Shown: positions 46,331 through 58,471, numbered from the stretch's first letter. The stretch is 64,000 nt of DNA from Stenotrophomonas bentonitica (GCF_013185915.1 NZ_JAAZUH010000001.1:1426001-1490000), one strand, 5' to 3'. Notes: a model not told the origin generated them from the sequence alone. Numbers and translations are program-made.

Positions 46331-48214
46331 ATGCCGCTCGACATTCCCCTCAGCCGGCACGTCCAGGGGCGATTCACCAGCGACATCGCCCGCCAGCTGC
46401 ATCCGCGCGGCATTCCGCCGGCGCCCACCGTTCCCAATCGCCCTGCGCCATTGACCGTGCGCAATGGGCGCGACTGGCTGGTGTCGGCGCTGGCGCTGTC
46501 GTCCACGCTCGCCGTTACCGGGTTGCCGACCCGCGCGCCCAGCGCGGCGTTGCTGCCGGGGAGCCAAGCGCAGACACAGTGCGATTACCAGCCGGTGCCG
46601 ATGTCCAGCCAGCCCTTGGCGGCGGCCACGTTGCCACTGGAACACATCGCCAACGTTGCATCGGCCACCTGCATCGCCAAGCCGCAGGCGTGCCGGTCGG
46701 CGCTGCTGGCCGGTACCGTGGCCGCCATGGCCGTGATCAGCAGCGCGGCGACCGGCCTGCTGGTCGGGCGGGCCACTGCACCAGGTTGCGACCGGGCAGA
46801 TTCCACTTCCACGCCACCGAACGGCCTTGCGCAGTCGCTGTATGACCTGCTGCCCGCCGAGTACCAGCACCGCTTGCTGGAGATAGTCGCCGACTGCGGC
46901 ACCGAAGCGGCAGCCTGTACCGGGCCGGCCATCCACGCCATGCTCGAAGAACTGCCGGCGGCCGACCGCTATCGGATCATGGCCACGCTGGGTGTGGCGC
47001 AGCGGCCCGGTACGCAGGGCGTGGGCGGTTGGCCAAGCGGCGCCGAGGCCGCACCGTTCACCGCCGCGCTGGACTGGATGGACTGGGCCGCCGACCTGCT
47101 GGCCGCTGCGGTGAGCCCGGCGCAGGCGCGCTTCCAGCTGGACCTCGAGCAGATCACGCGGGCCACGCTGGACGCGCATGCCGGGTTGAACGGCACAGAC
47201 CGCGAAACGGCTGCCAATAACGCGCGCTTCGACACGCTCGGCGCGCTGTTCGAAGACGACGGCCACACCCTGCTGCAGCTGCCGTTCAATGGCACCGCGC
47301 GCGACATCTTTGGTTTCGAGCGCCCCTACATCGGCTGCAACCTGATGGTGGAATTCAGCGGCCCCGGCACGCCGTCGCGGACGCTGATGCTGCTCGCCCA
47401 CGGCGACATGATCGGCGCCCATGATGGTTCAAGTGGGGCGAACGACAACGGCAGCAGCCTGGCGGCGCTGCTGGCCCTGGCCCGCACGCTGCGCGACACC
47501 CCCCTGCCCCCCGGCATGCGCGTGCAATTGATGGTCTCCGACATGGAGGAGCGCGGCCTCTACGGCAGCAAGGCGTTCGTGCAGCAATGCCTCGCACGCG
47601 GTACCTGCCCGGATGTTGCGCTCAACCTGGACATGATCGGGCGTGGCGAAGGCATCACCGTGACCGGCTCGGACCGCCACCACCTGTACATGGATGGCGA
47701 CTCGCGCAGCGTGCTGCCGCCTGCGGCCGAGGTAAGCGCCGCCGAAGCGCAGCTGCGCCAGCAACTGGAACACGCAGCGGCCAACGTCGGGCTGCAGGTG
47801 TTCGACAGCAGCGGCTGGGCCATGCAGTCGGACCACATCGCCTTCCAGCGCGAGGGCATACCCGCATTGGGCATGAACCTGGCCGACGAACGCGACATCG
47901 CACTCGAACGCGACGTACAGCAGGCGCGCGCGCGACTGTGGGTGGCCAACACGGCGGTGGACTGGAGCCAGTTCGAAGACTACCTGCAGGGCACACTCGA
48001 TCCCGATGCCACGCGAGAGATGGATGCGCGGCTGGACGTGATGGACCGGGCCATGCAGGAATACAAGGCACTACCGGAATCGCCGAGCATGGCGCGCATC
48101 CATAACGGCCGGGACCAGCTGTTCCAGATCGACACCGCGCGCGCGATGGAAGCGCTGGAGGTGCTCGAACGCACCGTCGACGCCTGGCTGCATTCTCCGG
48201 CGCCCATTTCGTAA
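46331..48214 (+). CDS. M28 family metallopeptidase with novel N-terminal membrane module
   Basis: This is a 627-residue zinc aminopeptidase-like protein. The N-terminal 150 residues are not catalytic: a hydrophobic stretch (about 49-66), ALLPG at 73-77, LEHI at 103, CIAKPQAC at 114-121 and a membrane segment at about 124-146. This pattern is repeated in the next gene. The peptidase domain (about 325-525) has the metal residues in LLAHGDMIGAHDG, the bridging Asp in GANDNGSS, DMEERGLYG (catalytic Glu), LNLDMIGRG and SDHIAF. No classical signal peptide is at the very N-terminus. GAGG precedes the ATG. Substrate unknown. Confidence 0.85.
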   Translation: MPLDIPLSRHVQGRFTSDIARQLHPRGIPPAPTVPNRPAPLTVRNGRDWLVSALALSSTLAVTGLPTRAPSAALLPGSQAQTQCDYQPVPMSSQPLAAATLPLEHIANVASATCIAKPQACRSALLAGTVAAMAVISSAATGLLVGRATAPGCDRADSTSTPPNGLAQSLYDLLPAEYQHRLLEIVADCGTEAAACTGPAIHAMLEELPAADRYRIMATLGVAQRPGTQGVGGWPSGAEAAPFTAALDWMDWAADLLAAAVSPAQARFQLDLEQITRATLDAHAGLNGTDRETAANNARFDTLGALFEDDGHTLLQLPFNGTARDIFGFERPYIGCNLMVEFSGPGTPSRTLMLLAHGDMIGAHDGSSGANDNGSSLAALLALARTLRDTPLPPGMRVQLMVSDMEERGLYGSKAFVQQCLARGTCPDVALNLDMIGRGEGITVTGSDRHHLYMDGDSRSVLPPAAEVSAAEAQLRQQLEHAAANVGLQVFDSSGWAMQSDHIAFQREGIPALGMNLADERDIALERDVQQARARLWVANTAVDWSQFEDYLQGTLDPDATREMDARLDVMDRAMQEYKALPESPSMARIHNGRDQLFQIDTARAMEALEVLERTVDAWLHSPAPIS

Positions 48215-48304
48215 AACTCCTATGGGCGCCGCGCATGTGCGCCGCCACCATCGCACGACGCCTGCACACCGCAGGCACCGTTCGATTGCCATTGGAGGCA
48301 CTGC

Positions 48305-50773
48305 ATGCCCGTTGATTCCATCCACCACCGCCGCAGCCAGGCCGATTTCGCGGCAAAACTGAAGGGCTGGCAGCCGGCGCAGCAGCACGCAAAAGCGCAG
48401 CGATTCGGCAGGGCGACGCCGCTGCTGCGCCTGGACAACGTGCCGCGCGCGTTTACCGGCATGATGCTGCTCGGCTCGCTGCGGCCTGCCCTGGCGCAGG
48501 AGCTGCCGCAGACGACGCCTGCGCTGCTGCCCGGCGTGAGTGCGGTTCGCACCGAAGCATACAGCGCCGTGCCGCAGGCGATGACACTGGAGGAGGTCGG
48601 CACCAAAGCCGCCGTCGGCTGCCTCTTACGCCCGACTCATTGCGGCAAGATCCTGGGCGGCGCAGCGCTGGTCGCGGTGACCAGTGGCGCGCTCGGCGGC
48701 TTGTTGGGGTGGGAAGCAAGGCGTCAGTGGGGTGGAGAGGAAGCGCGCAGCTCCTGCGACGATGCCACCCCCCATCAACCGCAGGCACAGATGCAGGTTC
48801 AGCAGACTGAGACCGACGACGGCCTGCCTGCACCGATACGTTTCACTCCTGCCGACCTCGACCCCGGCCAGTCGCCGTGCACCTCGCTGTACGACCACGT
48901 CAACGGTTTATGGCACCAGCGCGCCGTACTGCCGGCAGACCAGTCGCGCTGGGACATGATCGCCATGCTGAAGGACCGTTCGCTGGCGATACAGCGCCGG
49001 GTAGCGGAACAGGCGGCCGGTCTGGCCACGCCCACGCATGTGGAGAAGATCATTGCCGACCTGTGGACCACCGGCATGAACCAGCACCGCATCAATGCCG
49101 AAGGCATTGCGCCGCTGCGCGAGGAACTCGCCGCGATCGACGCGCTGCAGACACCGGTAGCGATTGAAGCGCACCTGCATGCACTCACCGCCGCTGGACT
49201 CAATCCGGTGTACAGCATCCTGGTGGACTCGGACATGGACGCGCGCGACACCCAGATCGCCTATGCGATCCAGCGCGGCCTCGGCCTGCCCGACCGCAGC
49301 TACTATCTTGCCGACCAACACGCTGCAGTCGCGCAGGCGTATCGCGCGCACGTAGCCCACGTCCTCCGCCTGGCGGGCGACACGCCCGTGGACGCCCAGC
49401 GCAAGGCCAATGCCATCCTCGAACTGGAGCATCGCTTCGCCAACGCGTCGGTGCCGTGGCAGGAACTCAATGCCGACCTGGTCCAGTACTACAACCCCCT
49501 GAACGTCACAGACGCCGATGCGCTCACCCCGGGCTACCGCTGGAGTGGCCTGTTCGAGGCGCTGGGCGTGACCAACCCGCCGCATTTTTCACTGGCCACG
49601 CCCGGGTTCCACCAGGCAGTTGGCGAAGCCTTGACCGACGTGGACCCGGCGACGTGGCGAGCCTACCTGCGCTTCCATACCCTTGATGCGGCAAGCCCGT
49701 ACCTGGGCGACGACTTTGCGCGCGCCCACCACGCGATGCACGTTACCGCGCTCACCGGTGAGACCGCGATGCCGCCCCGCTGGAAGCAGGTGCTGGCTGC
49801 GATCCAGCGGGTGGCTGGCGAAGCGCTCGGCGAGCTATACGTAGGCGTCGCGTTCCCACCGGAGACCCGCACGCAGGTCAGCGCCTTGGTCGACGAGCTT
49901 GTTGCTGCGTTGAAACGCCGCCTGCCGCATGTGCCCTGGATGGATCCGGAAACCCGAGCTGCCGCGTTGCGCAGGGCCGACACGCTCCAGGTGCGAATTG
50001 GCCACGCCGACCAATGGCCCGACTGGACCGGCCTGCGCACCGAAACCTGCGACTTCCTGACCAACCTGCGCCGTGCTGACGCGTTCACGCAAAGAAAGGC
50101 CCTTGAGATGATCGGTGGACCCACCGACACCGAACAGTTGCGAATGACCCCACAGGAGGTGGATGGGTACCACGACCGCATGAGCCACTTCCTCATGCTC
50201 TCGGCCGGGCTGCTGCAGCCGCCGTTCTTCCGGCCGGGGGCGGGCGCGCTCAACTACGGTGGCATCGGCACGGTGATCGGCCACGAGCTGGGCCATATAT
50301 TCACGGGACAGGCGAGCCGCTTTGGACTCGACGGCGACCTGCAGGACTGGTGGAGCGCAGCCGACCATCAGCGCTACAGCGCCCTGTCCGAGCGCCTGGC
50401 CGCACAATTCGATCAACAGTGGCTGGGTGGCTTGCGAGCAAATGGCACACTGACCGAAGAAGAAAACGTCGGCGACCTGATTGGCCTGGAGCTCGCGCTG
50501 GATGCGATGCGGCACTCAACCCAGAACCAGACCGACCCGATGATCGATGGGTTCAGCCGCGACCAGCGCTACTTCTTTGCGTGGGCCCTGCAGCACCGCA
50601 GCCTGCTCACGGCCCAGCGCCTCCAGCGGGACATCGAAACCGACCCACACGCCCCGGGCCAAGCCCGCGCCAATGTCGGCCCGTCCAACATGCCGGCGTT
50701 CGCCAACGCCTTCCAATGCCCGCCGGGCAGCGCCATGACCCGCAGCGACAGCGAACGGGTGGTTTACCTGTAA
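48305..50773 (+). CDS. M13 family metallopeptidase with the same N-terminal module
   Basis: This 822-residue neprilysin/PepO-like zinc endopeptidase has an N-terminal module matching the previous gene's: ALLPG at 73-77, LEEV at 95, CLLRPTHC at 106-113 and a membrane segment at about 114-137. The M13 part follows from about residue 175 (SLYDHVNGLWHQ, the M13 N-domain). The zinc site is VIGHELGHIF (HExxH, about 661), with the third ligand Glu in EENVGDLIGLELALD. GGAGG lies upstream of the ATG. It is likely extracytoplasmic; the mode of export is unclear. Confidence 0.88.
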   Translation: MPVDSIHHRRSQADFAAKLKGWQPAQQHAKAQRFGRATPLLRLDNVPRAFTGMMLLGSLRPALAQELPQTTPALLPGVSAVRTEAYSAVPQAMTLEEVGTKAAVGCLLRPTHCGKILGGAALVAVTSGALGGLLGWEARRQWGGEEARSSCDDATPHQPQAQMQVQQTETDDGLPAPIRFTPADLDPGQSPCTSLYDHVNGLWHQRAVLPADQSRWDMIAMLKDRSLAIQRRVAEQAAGLATPTHVEKIIADLWTTGMNQHRINAEGIAPLREELAAIDALQTPVAIEAHLHALTAAGLNPVYSILVDSDMDARDTQIAYAIQRGLGLPDRSYYLADQHAAVAQAYRAHVAHVLRLAGDTPVDAQRKANAILELEHRFANASVPWQELNADLVQYYNPLNVTDADALTPGYRWSGLFEALGVTNPPHFSLATPGFHQAVGEALTDVDPATWRAYLRFHTLDAASPYLGDDFARAHHAMHVTALTGETAMPPRWKQVLAAIQRVAGEALGELYVGVAFPPETRTQVSALVDELVAALKRRLPHVPWMDPETRAAALRRADTLQVRIGHADQWPDWTGLRTETCDFLTNLRRADAFTQRKALEMIGGPTDTEQLRMTPQEVDGYHDRMSHFLMLSAGLLQPPFFRPGAGALNYGGIGTVIGHELGHIFTGQASRFGLDGDLQDWWSAADHQRYSALSERLAAQFDQQWLGGLRANGTLTEEENVGDLIGLELALDAMRHSTQNQTDPMIDGFSRDQRYFFAWALQHRSLLTAQRLQRDIETDPHAPGQARANVGPSNMPAFANAFQCPPGSAMTRSDSERVVYL

Positions 50774-50779
50774 ACAACA

Positions 50780-50813
50780 AAGGGCGCGCGCCGGATCTGC
50801 AGCGCGCGCCCTT
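50780..50813. terminator. Bidirectional terminator between M13 gene and clpB
   Basis: 12-bp GC-rich stem AAGGGCGCGCGC/GCGCGCGCCCTT with a 10-base loop, flanked by A and T residues, between convergent stops. Confidence 0.8.
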
Positions 50814-50825
50814 CACAAGCCTCAC

Positions 50826-53411
<2,586 letters not shown>

Positions 53412-53460
53412 GGGGAGTTCCTCGATCAAGTGTTCGCTGGCCGGGCCAGCACTATCTGAC

Positions 53461-53488
53461 AGATGCGGTTACGCAGGTGTGTTTCAAG
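53461..53488 (-). promoter_or_regulatory. Sigma-32 (heat-shock) promoter of clpB
   Basis: On the minus strand CTTGAAA (53482-53488) and CCGCATCT (53461-53468) with 13 bp between, fitting the RpoH consensus (CTTGAAA, CCCCATNT). It is 50 bp before the clpB start. Confidence 0.75.
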
Positions 53489-53575
53489 GGGGATTGAGAA
53501 CGTATTCAGCCGCCCATCACGCCTGCTTGGCACGGCCATGGCGACGCTGTGGGTTCAATTCAAGGAGCGGCGCGC

Positions 53576-54286
53576 ATGCACTACGAGCTGTACTACTGGA
53601 CCGGCATCCAGGGCCGGGGCGAGTTCATCCGGCTGGCACTGGAAGACGCGGGCGCGGCCTACACCGACATGGCGCGCGTGCACGGCGACGAGGTCATGCA
53701 GACCTTCCTGGACGGCAAGGGCGAGGGGCTGCGCCCGTTCGCGCCGCCGTTCCTGGTCAGCGGCCGGCAGGTGATCGCGCAGGTGGGGGCGATCCTGGAC
53801 CACCTCGGCCCGGAGCTGGGGCTGGTGCCCGAAGCGGCCTCACGCCGTGTGCAGGCACTGCAGTTGCAGCTCACCATCGCCGACCTGGTCGCGGAAGTGC
53901 ACGACACCCATCATCCGATTTCCGCCGCGAAGTGTTTCGAGGACCAGAAGGCCGAGGCGAAGGCGCGGGCCGCGTCGATGCGGGAAGAACGCCTGCCGAA
54001 GTTCCTGGGCTGGTTCGAAAGCGTGCTGGAGGCCAACGGCGGCCTGCACCCGCTGCGCGAGCATTCGTATGTGGACCTGTCGCTGTTCCAGCTGGTCAGC
54101 GGGCTGGGCTACATGTTCCCGCGCCGGATGCAGGCACTGCGCCCCACCCTGCCTCTGCTGCACGCCCTGCATGACCGCGTGCAGCGGCGGCCGAACGTGG
54201 CCGCCTACCTGGCGTCGGAGAGACGCTTGCCGTTCAACACCAACGGCATCTTCCGGCATTACCCGGAGCTGGATGGCGACGCATGA
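53576..54286 (+). CDS. Glutathione S-transferase family protein
   Basis: This 236-residue protein has the sigma-class-like opening [20 protein letters not shown] with the catalytic-type Tyr, a thioredoxin-fold first domain (1-80, [20 protein letters not shown] with cis-Pro before FLV) and an all-helical second domain (about 88-220). It would conjugate or carry glutathione; substrates are unknown. AAGGAG is 9 bases before the ATG. It is divergent from clpB and may be stress-linked. Confidence 0.9.
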   Translation: MHYELYYWTGIQGRGEFIRLALEDAGAAYTDMARVHGDEVMQTFLDGKGEGLRPFAPPFLVSGRQVIAQVGAILDHLGPELGLVPEAASRRVQALQLQLTIADLVAEVHDTHHPISAAKCFEDQKAEAKARAASMREERLPKFLGWFESVLEANGGLHPLREHSYVDLSLFQLVSGLGYMFPRRMQALRPTLPLLHALHDRVQRRPNVAAYLASERRLPFNTNGIFRHYPELDGDA

Positions 54287-54306
54287 CCCGAATCGTGCTG
54301 CAACGC

Positions 54307-54378
54307 GTAGTGCCGGCCGCCGGCCGGCTACACGTGGACCTCGGGCACCGCCTGGAGCCGGCCGGCGGCCGGCACTAC
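54307..54378. repeat. Inverted SMAG REP pair (REPIN) A
   Basis: Units at 54307-54331 (plus) and 54356-54378 (minus), 24 bases apart, with arms GCCGGCCG/CGGCCGGC. GTAG heads are outward. It lies between the convergent GST and NCS2 genes. Confidence 0.85.
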
Positions 54379-54401
54379 GGTCCAGGTCGCGGTGCGGGTT
54401 T

Positions 54402-56003
54402 TTATGCGGCGCCGGCGTTTCGGTTTTCTTTCTGCAGCGACAGCAGGGCCAACAACCCTGCCAACGCCACGTACGCGCCCGCGAACTGCCACATGATCTG
54501 CTTCGGCAGCCCCACCAGCTGCCACGCCAGGTAGATGCCACCGCGCGGGTCCACCGAATGGATCAGGCCGAACAAGGTCAGCGCCGCCGCGACCAGCAGG
54601 ATGCCCGAGGCGCGCAGCAACCGCCCGTCGATCATCGCCACCACCGCTGCGATCCACAGCATCGAGGTGATGATGAAACCATTGCCCAGGGTGAAGATCA
54701 CCGCCAGCTCCGGCAGCCCATGGCCATCCAGCGTGGTGGTCATCGCCGCCAGCTGCTCCGGCGCGATCCAGCCCGGCGCCTTGATCGCCAGCAGGTACGC
54801 CACCGAGGGCAGGAAGCCCAGCACCATCGCGCCGGCATGCTCGCGCGGGGTGGCCTGGAACGCCTGCGTGGTGATGTCGATCGCCACGTACACGATGATC
54901 GGCGCCAGCACCGCCAGCGGCAGCCACTGCACCAGCCCGGAGATCACCCCGAGCATGCCGCCGATGCCCACGAACAGGCCGGTCAGCAGCGTGTAGCCGC
55001 TGCGCGCGCCCATATGCTTGTACGCCGGCTGGCCGATGTACGGCGTGGTCTGGGCCACGCCGCCGCACAGCCCGGCCACCAGCGTGGCCACCGCTTCCAC
55101 CAGCAGGATGTCGCGGGTGCGGTAGTCGTCGCCGGCCGCGCGTGCGCTTTCGGAGACGTTGATCCCGCCCACCACCATCAGCAGGCCGAACGGCAGCAGC
55201 AGCGGCAGGTAGGTCAACGCGGTCGGCAGGCCGTCGATGAAGCCCAGCGTCGGCCACGGCAGCACCACCTGCGGCGGGGTCCATTCCGGCACCTTGAAGC
55301 CCGGCGCGCCCAGCCCAGCCAGGCCGAGCCCGTAGTACAGGACCGTGCCGAACACGAATGCCACCAGCACGCCGGGTGCGCGGATCGGCAGCTTGCGCTT
55401 GGCCACCAGCACGTACAGCAGCAGGCCCAGGGTGACGAAGCCGGCCACCGGCGAGCGCAGCGTTTCCAGCAGCGGCAGGAAGCCCATCAGCACGATCGCG
55501 ATGCCGGCGATGGAGCCCAGCAGCGAGGCACGCGGCAGCGCGCGGGTGACCGCTTCGCCGAAGAACGAGAGGATGACCTTGAGCACGCCCATGATCACCA
55601 GCGAGGCCATGCCCAGCTGCCAGGTGGCGATGGCCGCGTCGTGCGGCGCCAGTCCCTGCGCCTTGAAGGCGATGAAGGCCGGGCCCAGCACCAGCAGCGC
55701 CATGCCGATGCTGGTCGGCGCGTCCAGCCCGAGCGGCATGGCCGTTACATCATCGCGCCCGGTGCGTGCGGCCAGCCGCCGCGCCATCCAGGTGTAGAGC
55801 ACGTTGCCGACCAGCACGCCGAAGGCGGTACCCGGGAACATGCGGCCGAACACCACGTCGGCCGGGAACTGGAAGATGCCCACCAGCGCCATCGCGATGA
55901 AGCCCAGGATCGACAGGTTGTCGACCACCAGGCCGAAGAAGCCGTTGAGATCGCCGGCAACGAACCAGCGGGGGCGTGCGGAAACGCCGGGGGAAGAAGG
56001 CAT
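54402..56003 (-). CDS. NCS2 family nucleobase/xanthine permease-like protein
   Basis: This 533-residue inner-membrane transporter has about 12-14 helices. It resembles NCS2/AzgA-type nucleobase transporters: DVTAMPLGLDAPTSIGMALL, VGGINVSESARAAGDDYRTR (helix 8/loop region) and GLCGGVAQTTPYIGQPAY, where NCS2 proteins carry a conserved substrate-contacting stretch. The start MPSSPGV has AAGAAGG upstream. The exact substrate (purine, uracil or other) is not clear. Flanked on both sides by inverted REP pairs. Confidence 0.8.
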   Translation of the reverse strand: MPSSPGVSARPRWFVAGDLNGFFGLVVDNLSILGFIAMALVGIFQFPADVVFGRMFPGTAFGVLVGNVLYTWMARRLAARTGRDDVTAMPLGLDAPTSIGMALLVLGPAFIAFKAQGLAPHDAAIATWQLGMASLVIMGVLKVILSFFGEAVTRALPRASLLGSIAGIAIVLMGFLPLLETLRSPVAGFVTLGLLLYVLVAKRKLPIRAPGVLVAFVFGTVLYYGLGLAGLGAPGFKVPEWTPPQVVLPWPTLGFIDGLPTALTYLPLLLPFGLLMVVGGINVSESARAAGDDYRTRDILLVEAVATLVAGLCGGVAQTTPYIGQPAYKHMGARSGYTLLTGLFVGIGGMLGVISGLVQWLPLAVLAPIIVYVAIDITTQAFQATPREHAGAMVLGFLPSVAYLLAIKAPGWIAPEQLAAMTTTLDGHGLPELAVIFTLGNGFIITSMLWIAAVVAMIDGRLLRASGILLVAAALTLFGLIHSVDPRGGIYLAWQLVGLPKQIMWQFAGAYVALAGLLALLSLQKENRNAGAA

Positions 56004-56081
56004 GCGGTGGGGGCACGGGTATGGGGGGTACCCGATGGTAGGGCCAGAGGGGCCCAGATGACAGATCACCGGTAGAACGCC

Positions 56082-56151
56082 GTAGTGCCGGCCGCCGGCC
56101 GGCTCTGCATGAACCCATCACCGCCTGGAGCCGGCCGGCGGCCGGCACTAC
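56082..56151. repeat. Inverted SMAG REP pair (REPIN) B
   Basis: Units at 56082-56104 (plus) and 56129-56151 (minus), 24 bases apart, nearly the same as the pair at 54307-54378, and ending three bases before the poxB stop. Confidence 0.85.
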
Positions 56152-56154
56152 GCA

Positions 56155-57876
56155 TCAGGGCTTGTTCAAAAAATTGTTCGCCAACAAGTCCCTGACCTCC
56201 CCCACCCGCCCGTGCAGCAGCGCCTTGGCCGCATACAGGGCCGTTCCCGCCACCTGCTTGGCCTCCACCTGCGGTGGCATCACCAGCTCGGTTGGGCTGG
56301 TGTGCACGTCCAGCAGCGCCGGGCCGGGGTGGGCCAGCACGTCCTGCACGGCCTGCTCCAGGTCTTCGCTGCGGGTCACGGTTCGGCCGTAGAACCCGAC
56401 CACCTCGGCCAGGCGGCCGAAGTCGGGGTTCTTCAGGTCGGTGTAGTTGTCCAGCAGGCCCTGCACCTTCTGCTCCAGCTCCACGAAGTTCAGCGAGCTG
56501 TTGTTGTAGACCACCACCTTCACCGGCAGGTTCTCCTGCACCGCCGTCAACAGCTCACCCAGCAGCATCGCAAGCCCGCCGTCGCCGGACATCGAGATCA
56601 CCTGCCGCCCCGGGTAGGCCTTCTGCAGGCCCAGCGCCTGCGGCAGCGAATTGGCCATCGTGCCGTGCAGCAGGCTGGTCAGCGTGCGGCGGCGCCCGTT
56701 GCTGCGGATGTGGCGCAGCACCCACACCATCGGCGAGCCGCAGTCGGCGGTGAACAGCGCGTCCTCGTCGGCATGCCGGTCCAGCAGCGCGGTCAGGTGC
56801 TGTGGGTGGATCAACGTCCCTTCGCCGGGTTCCTCCTCCTTGGCACGGGTTTCCAGCGCCGTGTCGCGATGGCCGATGCACTCGTCCAGGAACGTGCGGT
56901 CATGGCGCTCGGGCAACAGCGGCAGCAGCGCCTCCAGCGTGGGCCCGATATCGCCCACCACGCCCAGCTGCACCGGATGACGGCGACCGAGGTGGCTGCC
57001 GTCGCGGTCGACCTGGATCAGCGTGGCCTTGTCCGGGTAGTACTGGCCCCAGGCGAAATCGGCGCCGAGCAGCAGCAGCGTGTCGCAGGCCATCAGCGTG
57101 TGGTAGCCCGACTCGATGCCGAAGATGCCGGTCATGCCCATGTTGTACGGGTTGTCGTGCTCTACGAAATCCTTGGCGCGCGAGGTGTGCGCGATCGGCG
57201 CCTTCAACCGCGCACCGAGCGCCACCAGCGCGTCATGCGCGTGTTCGCAGCCTGCCCCGGCGTAGATGCCGATGCGCTTGCCCTCGCCGATCAGCGCCAC
57301 GATCTTCTGCAGCTCGTCATCGTTTGGGCGCAGCACCGGCTGCGCGTAATGCACGGCGAACGGACGGTCGTCCTTGACCTCGGCTTCGCTGATGTCGGCC
57401 GGCAGGATCACCACCGCCACCCCGCGCCGGCTGATCGCCGCCTGGCAGGCCAGCGCCACCACGCGGCGCGCCTGTTCCGGGCTGTAGACCTGCTCGCAGA
57501 ACACGCTGCAGCTGGCGTACACCGCCTTGAAATCCACTTCCTGCGGGAACTCCATGCCCAGCTCGGCGGTGACCACTTGGCTGGCGATCAGCACCATCGG
57601 CGCGCGGTTGCGGTTGGCGTCGAACACGCCGTTGATGAAGTGCAGGCCGCCCGGGCCACAGGAGCCAGCGCAGGCGGTGAGCTGGCCGCTGATCAGCGAA
57701 TCGGCGCCGGCCGCGAACGCTGCTGCCTCTTCATGGCGCACGTGCACCCAGTCGATGTCACTGCGATGGATCGCATCGGTGACATGGTTGAGGGTGTCCC
57801 CGACGATGCCGTAGCAATGCCGCACACCGGCAGCCTGGAGGGTATCGACGACGATGTCGGCAACGCGCTTGCTCAT
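56155..57876 (-). CDS. poxB: Pyruvate dehydrogenase (quinone)/pyruvate oxidase PoxB
   Basis: This 573-residue TPP- and FAD-dependent enzyme oxidises pyruvate to acetate and CO2, passing electrons to ubiquinone at the inner membrane. Domain order is that of the family: N-terminal Pyr domain with HVRHEEAAAFAAGADSLISG (conserved Glu), central FAD domain, and C-terminal PP domain with the TPP motif GDGGLAMLLGELLTAVQ and NNSSLNFVELEQ. The length is normal for PoxB (572). The gene follows the NCS2 gene on the same strand, with REPIN B between. Confidence 0.93.
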   Translation of the reverse strand: MSKRVADIVVDTLQAAGVRHCYGIVGDTLNHVTDAIHRSDIDWVHVRHEEAAAFAAGADSLISGQLTACAGSCGPGGLHFINGVFDANRNRAPMVLIASQVVTAELGMEFPQEVDFKAVYASCSVFCEQVYSPEQARRVVALACQAAISRRGVAVVILPADISEAEVKDDRPFAVHYAQPVLRPNDDELQKIVALIGEGKRIGIYAGAGCEHAHDALVALGARLKAPIAHTSRAKDFVEHDNPYNMGMTGIFGIESGYHTLMACDTLLLLGADFAWGQYYPDKATLIQVDRDGSHLGRRHPVQLGVVGDIGPTLEALLPLLPERHDRTFLDECIGHRDTALETRAKEEEPGEGTLIHPQHLTALLDRHADEDALFTADCGSPMVWVLRHIRSNGRRRTLTSLLHGTMANSLPQALGLQKAYPGRQVISMSGDGGLAMLLGELLTAVQENLPVKVVVYNNSSLNFVELEQKVQGLLDNYTDLKNPDFGRLAEVVGFYGRTVTRSEDLEQAVQDVLAHPGPALLDVHTSPTELVMPPQVEAKQVAGTALYAAKALLHGRVGEVRDLLANNFLNKP

Positions 57877-57985
57877 GACGGCACTTCCACGTTCAGGGGG
57901 AAGTGCCAGCCTAGTCTTGCCCGGGTGACACCCGCGTGGGAATCAGCGCCTTTCCGGGCCATACATTGGTGTTAACCGGCGCCGG

Positions 57986-58471
57986 TCAGAACGAGACCTC
58001 CACCGCCTGCTGCGCCCACAGCACCGACTGGTGGCCGGTGGCCTGCTTCCACGCCAGGCGGATCGCCTCGATGTCGGCGCGGCGCTGCGGGGTGTTTTCG
58101 TGCAGCACCACCAGCACCTTCGTGCGCAGCCGGTTGGGCTCCTTGGCGCCGCGGAACAGCCACTGGCCGTAGGCGTCGAACACGGTGAGGCCGTCGGGGA
58201 AGCGCGGCGTTACCTGCTTGTCGAGGAACTCGCGCCACTGGGTTTCGGTGATGGCGTCGGTCTGCTTGCGCTCGGAGGCGCCGCTTTCCTCGCCCACGCC
58301 GAAGTACAGCTCGCTGCGCACCCAGTTGGCGGCGGCGTCGGGGCGGGCCGCGTCGCCTTGGAGGCTGGCGGTGGTGGAGGTAGCGGTACCGACCGGCGGC
58401 GCAGTCGGGGTGGTGGTGGCGCAGCCGCTGATGGCCAGGAAGGCGGCTAGCAGCAGGGGGTACGGCTTCAT
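57986..58471 (-). CDS. DUF3574 lipoprotein
   Basis: This 161-residue lipoprotein has lipobox ISGC (Cys17). The DUF3574 domain (about 52-160) has SELYFGVG, WREFLDKQVTPRFPDGLTV, LRTKVLVVLHE and AWKQATGHQSVLW. No function is known for the family. The start MKPYPLL gives the signal; upstream sequence is intergenic. A palindrome ACCGGC/GCCGGT (57975-57986) overlaps the stop. Confidence 0.85.
   Translation of the reverse strand: MKPYPLLLAAFLAISGCATTTPTAPPVGTATSTTASLQGDAARPDAAANWVRSELYFGVGEESGASERKQTDAITETQWREFLDKQVTPRFPDGLTVFDAYGQWLFRGAKEPNRLRTKVLVVLHENTPQRRADIEAIRLAWKQATGHQSVLWAQQAVEVSF

Noticed and set aside
46331..50773. The peptidase pair as type IV effectors (XVIPCD) or type III effectors
   Set aside because: No XVIPCD-like C-terminus is recognisable and no PIP box or T3SS gene lies nearby; the N-terminal module holds membrane segments instead.
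54307..56151. CRISPR-like repeats of GGCCGGC
   Set aside because: They are palindromic REP units with GTAG heads, in pairs, without regular spacers or cas genes.
57975..57986. ACCGGC/GCCGGT palindrome as an operator
   Set aside because: It is short, GC-rich and overlaps a stop codon; not distinguishable from chance in this DNA.
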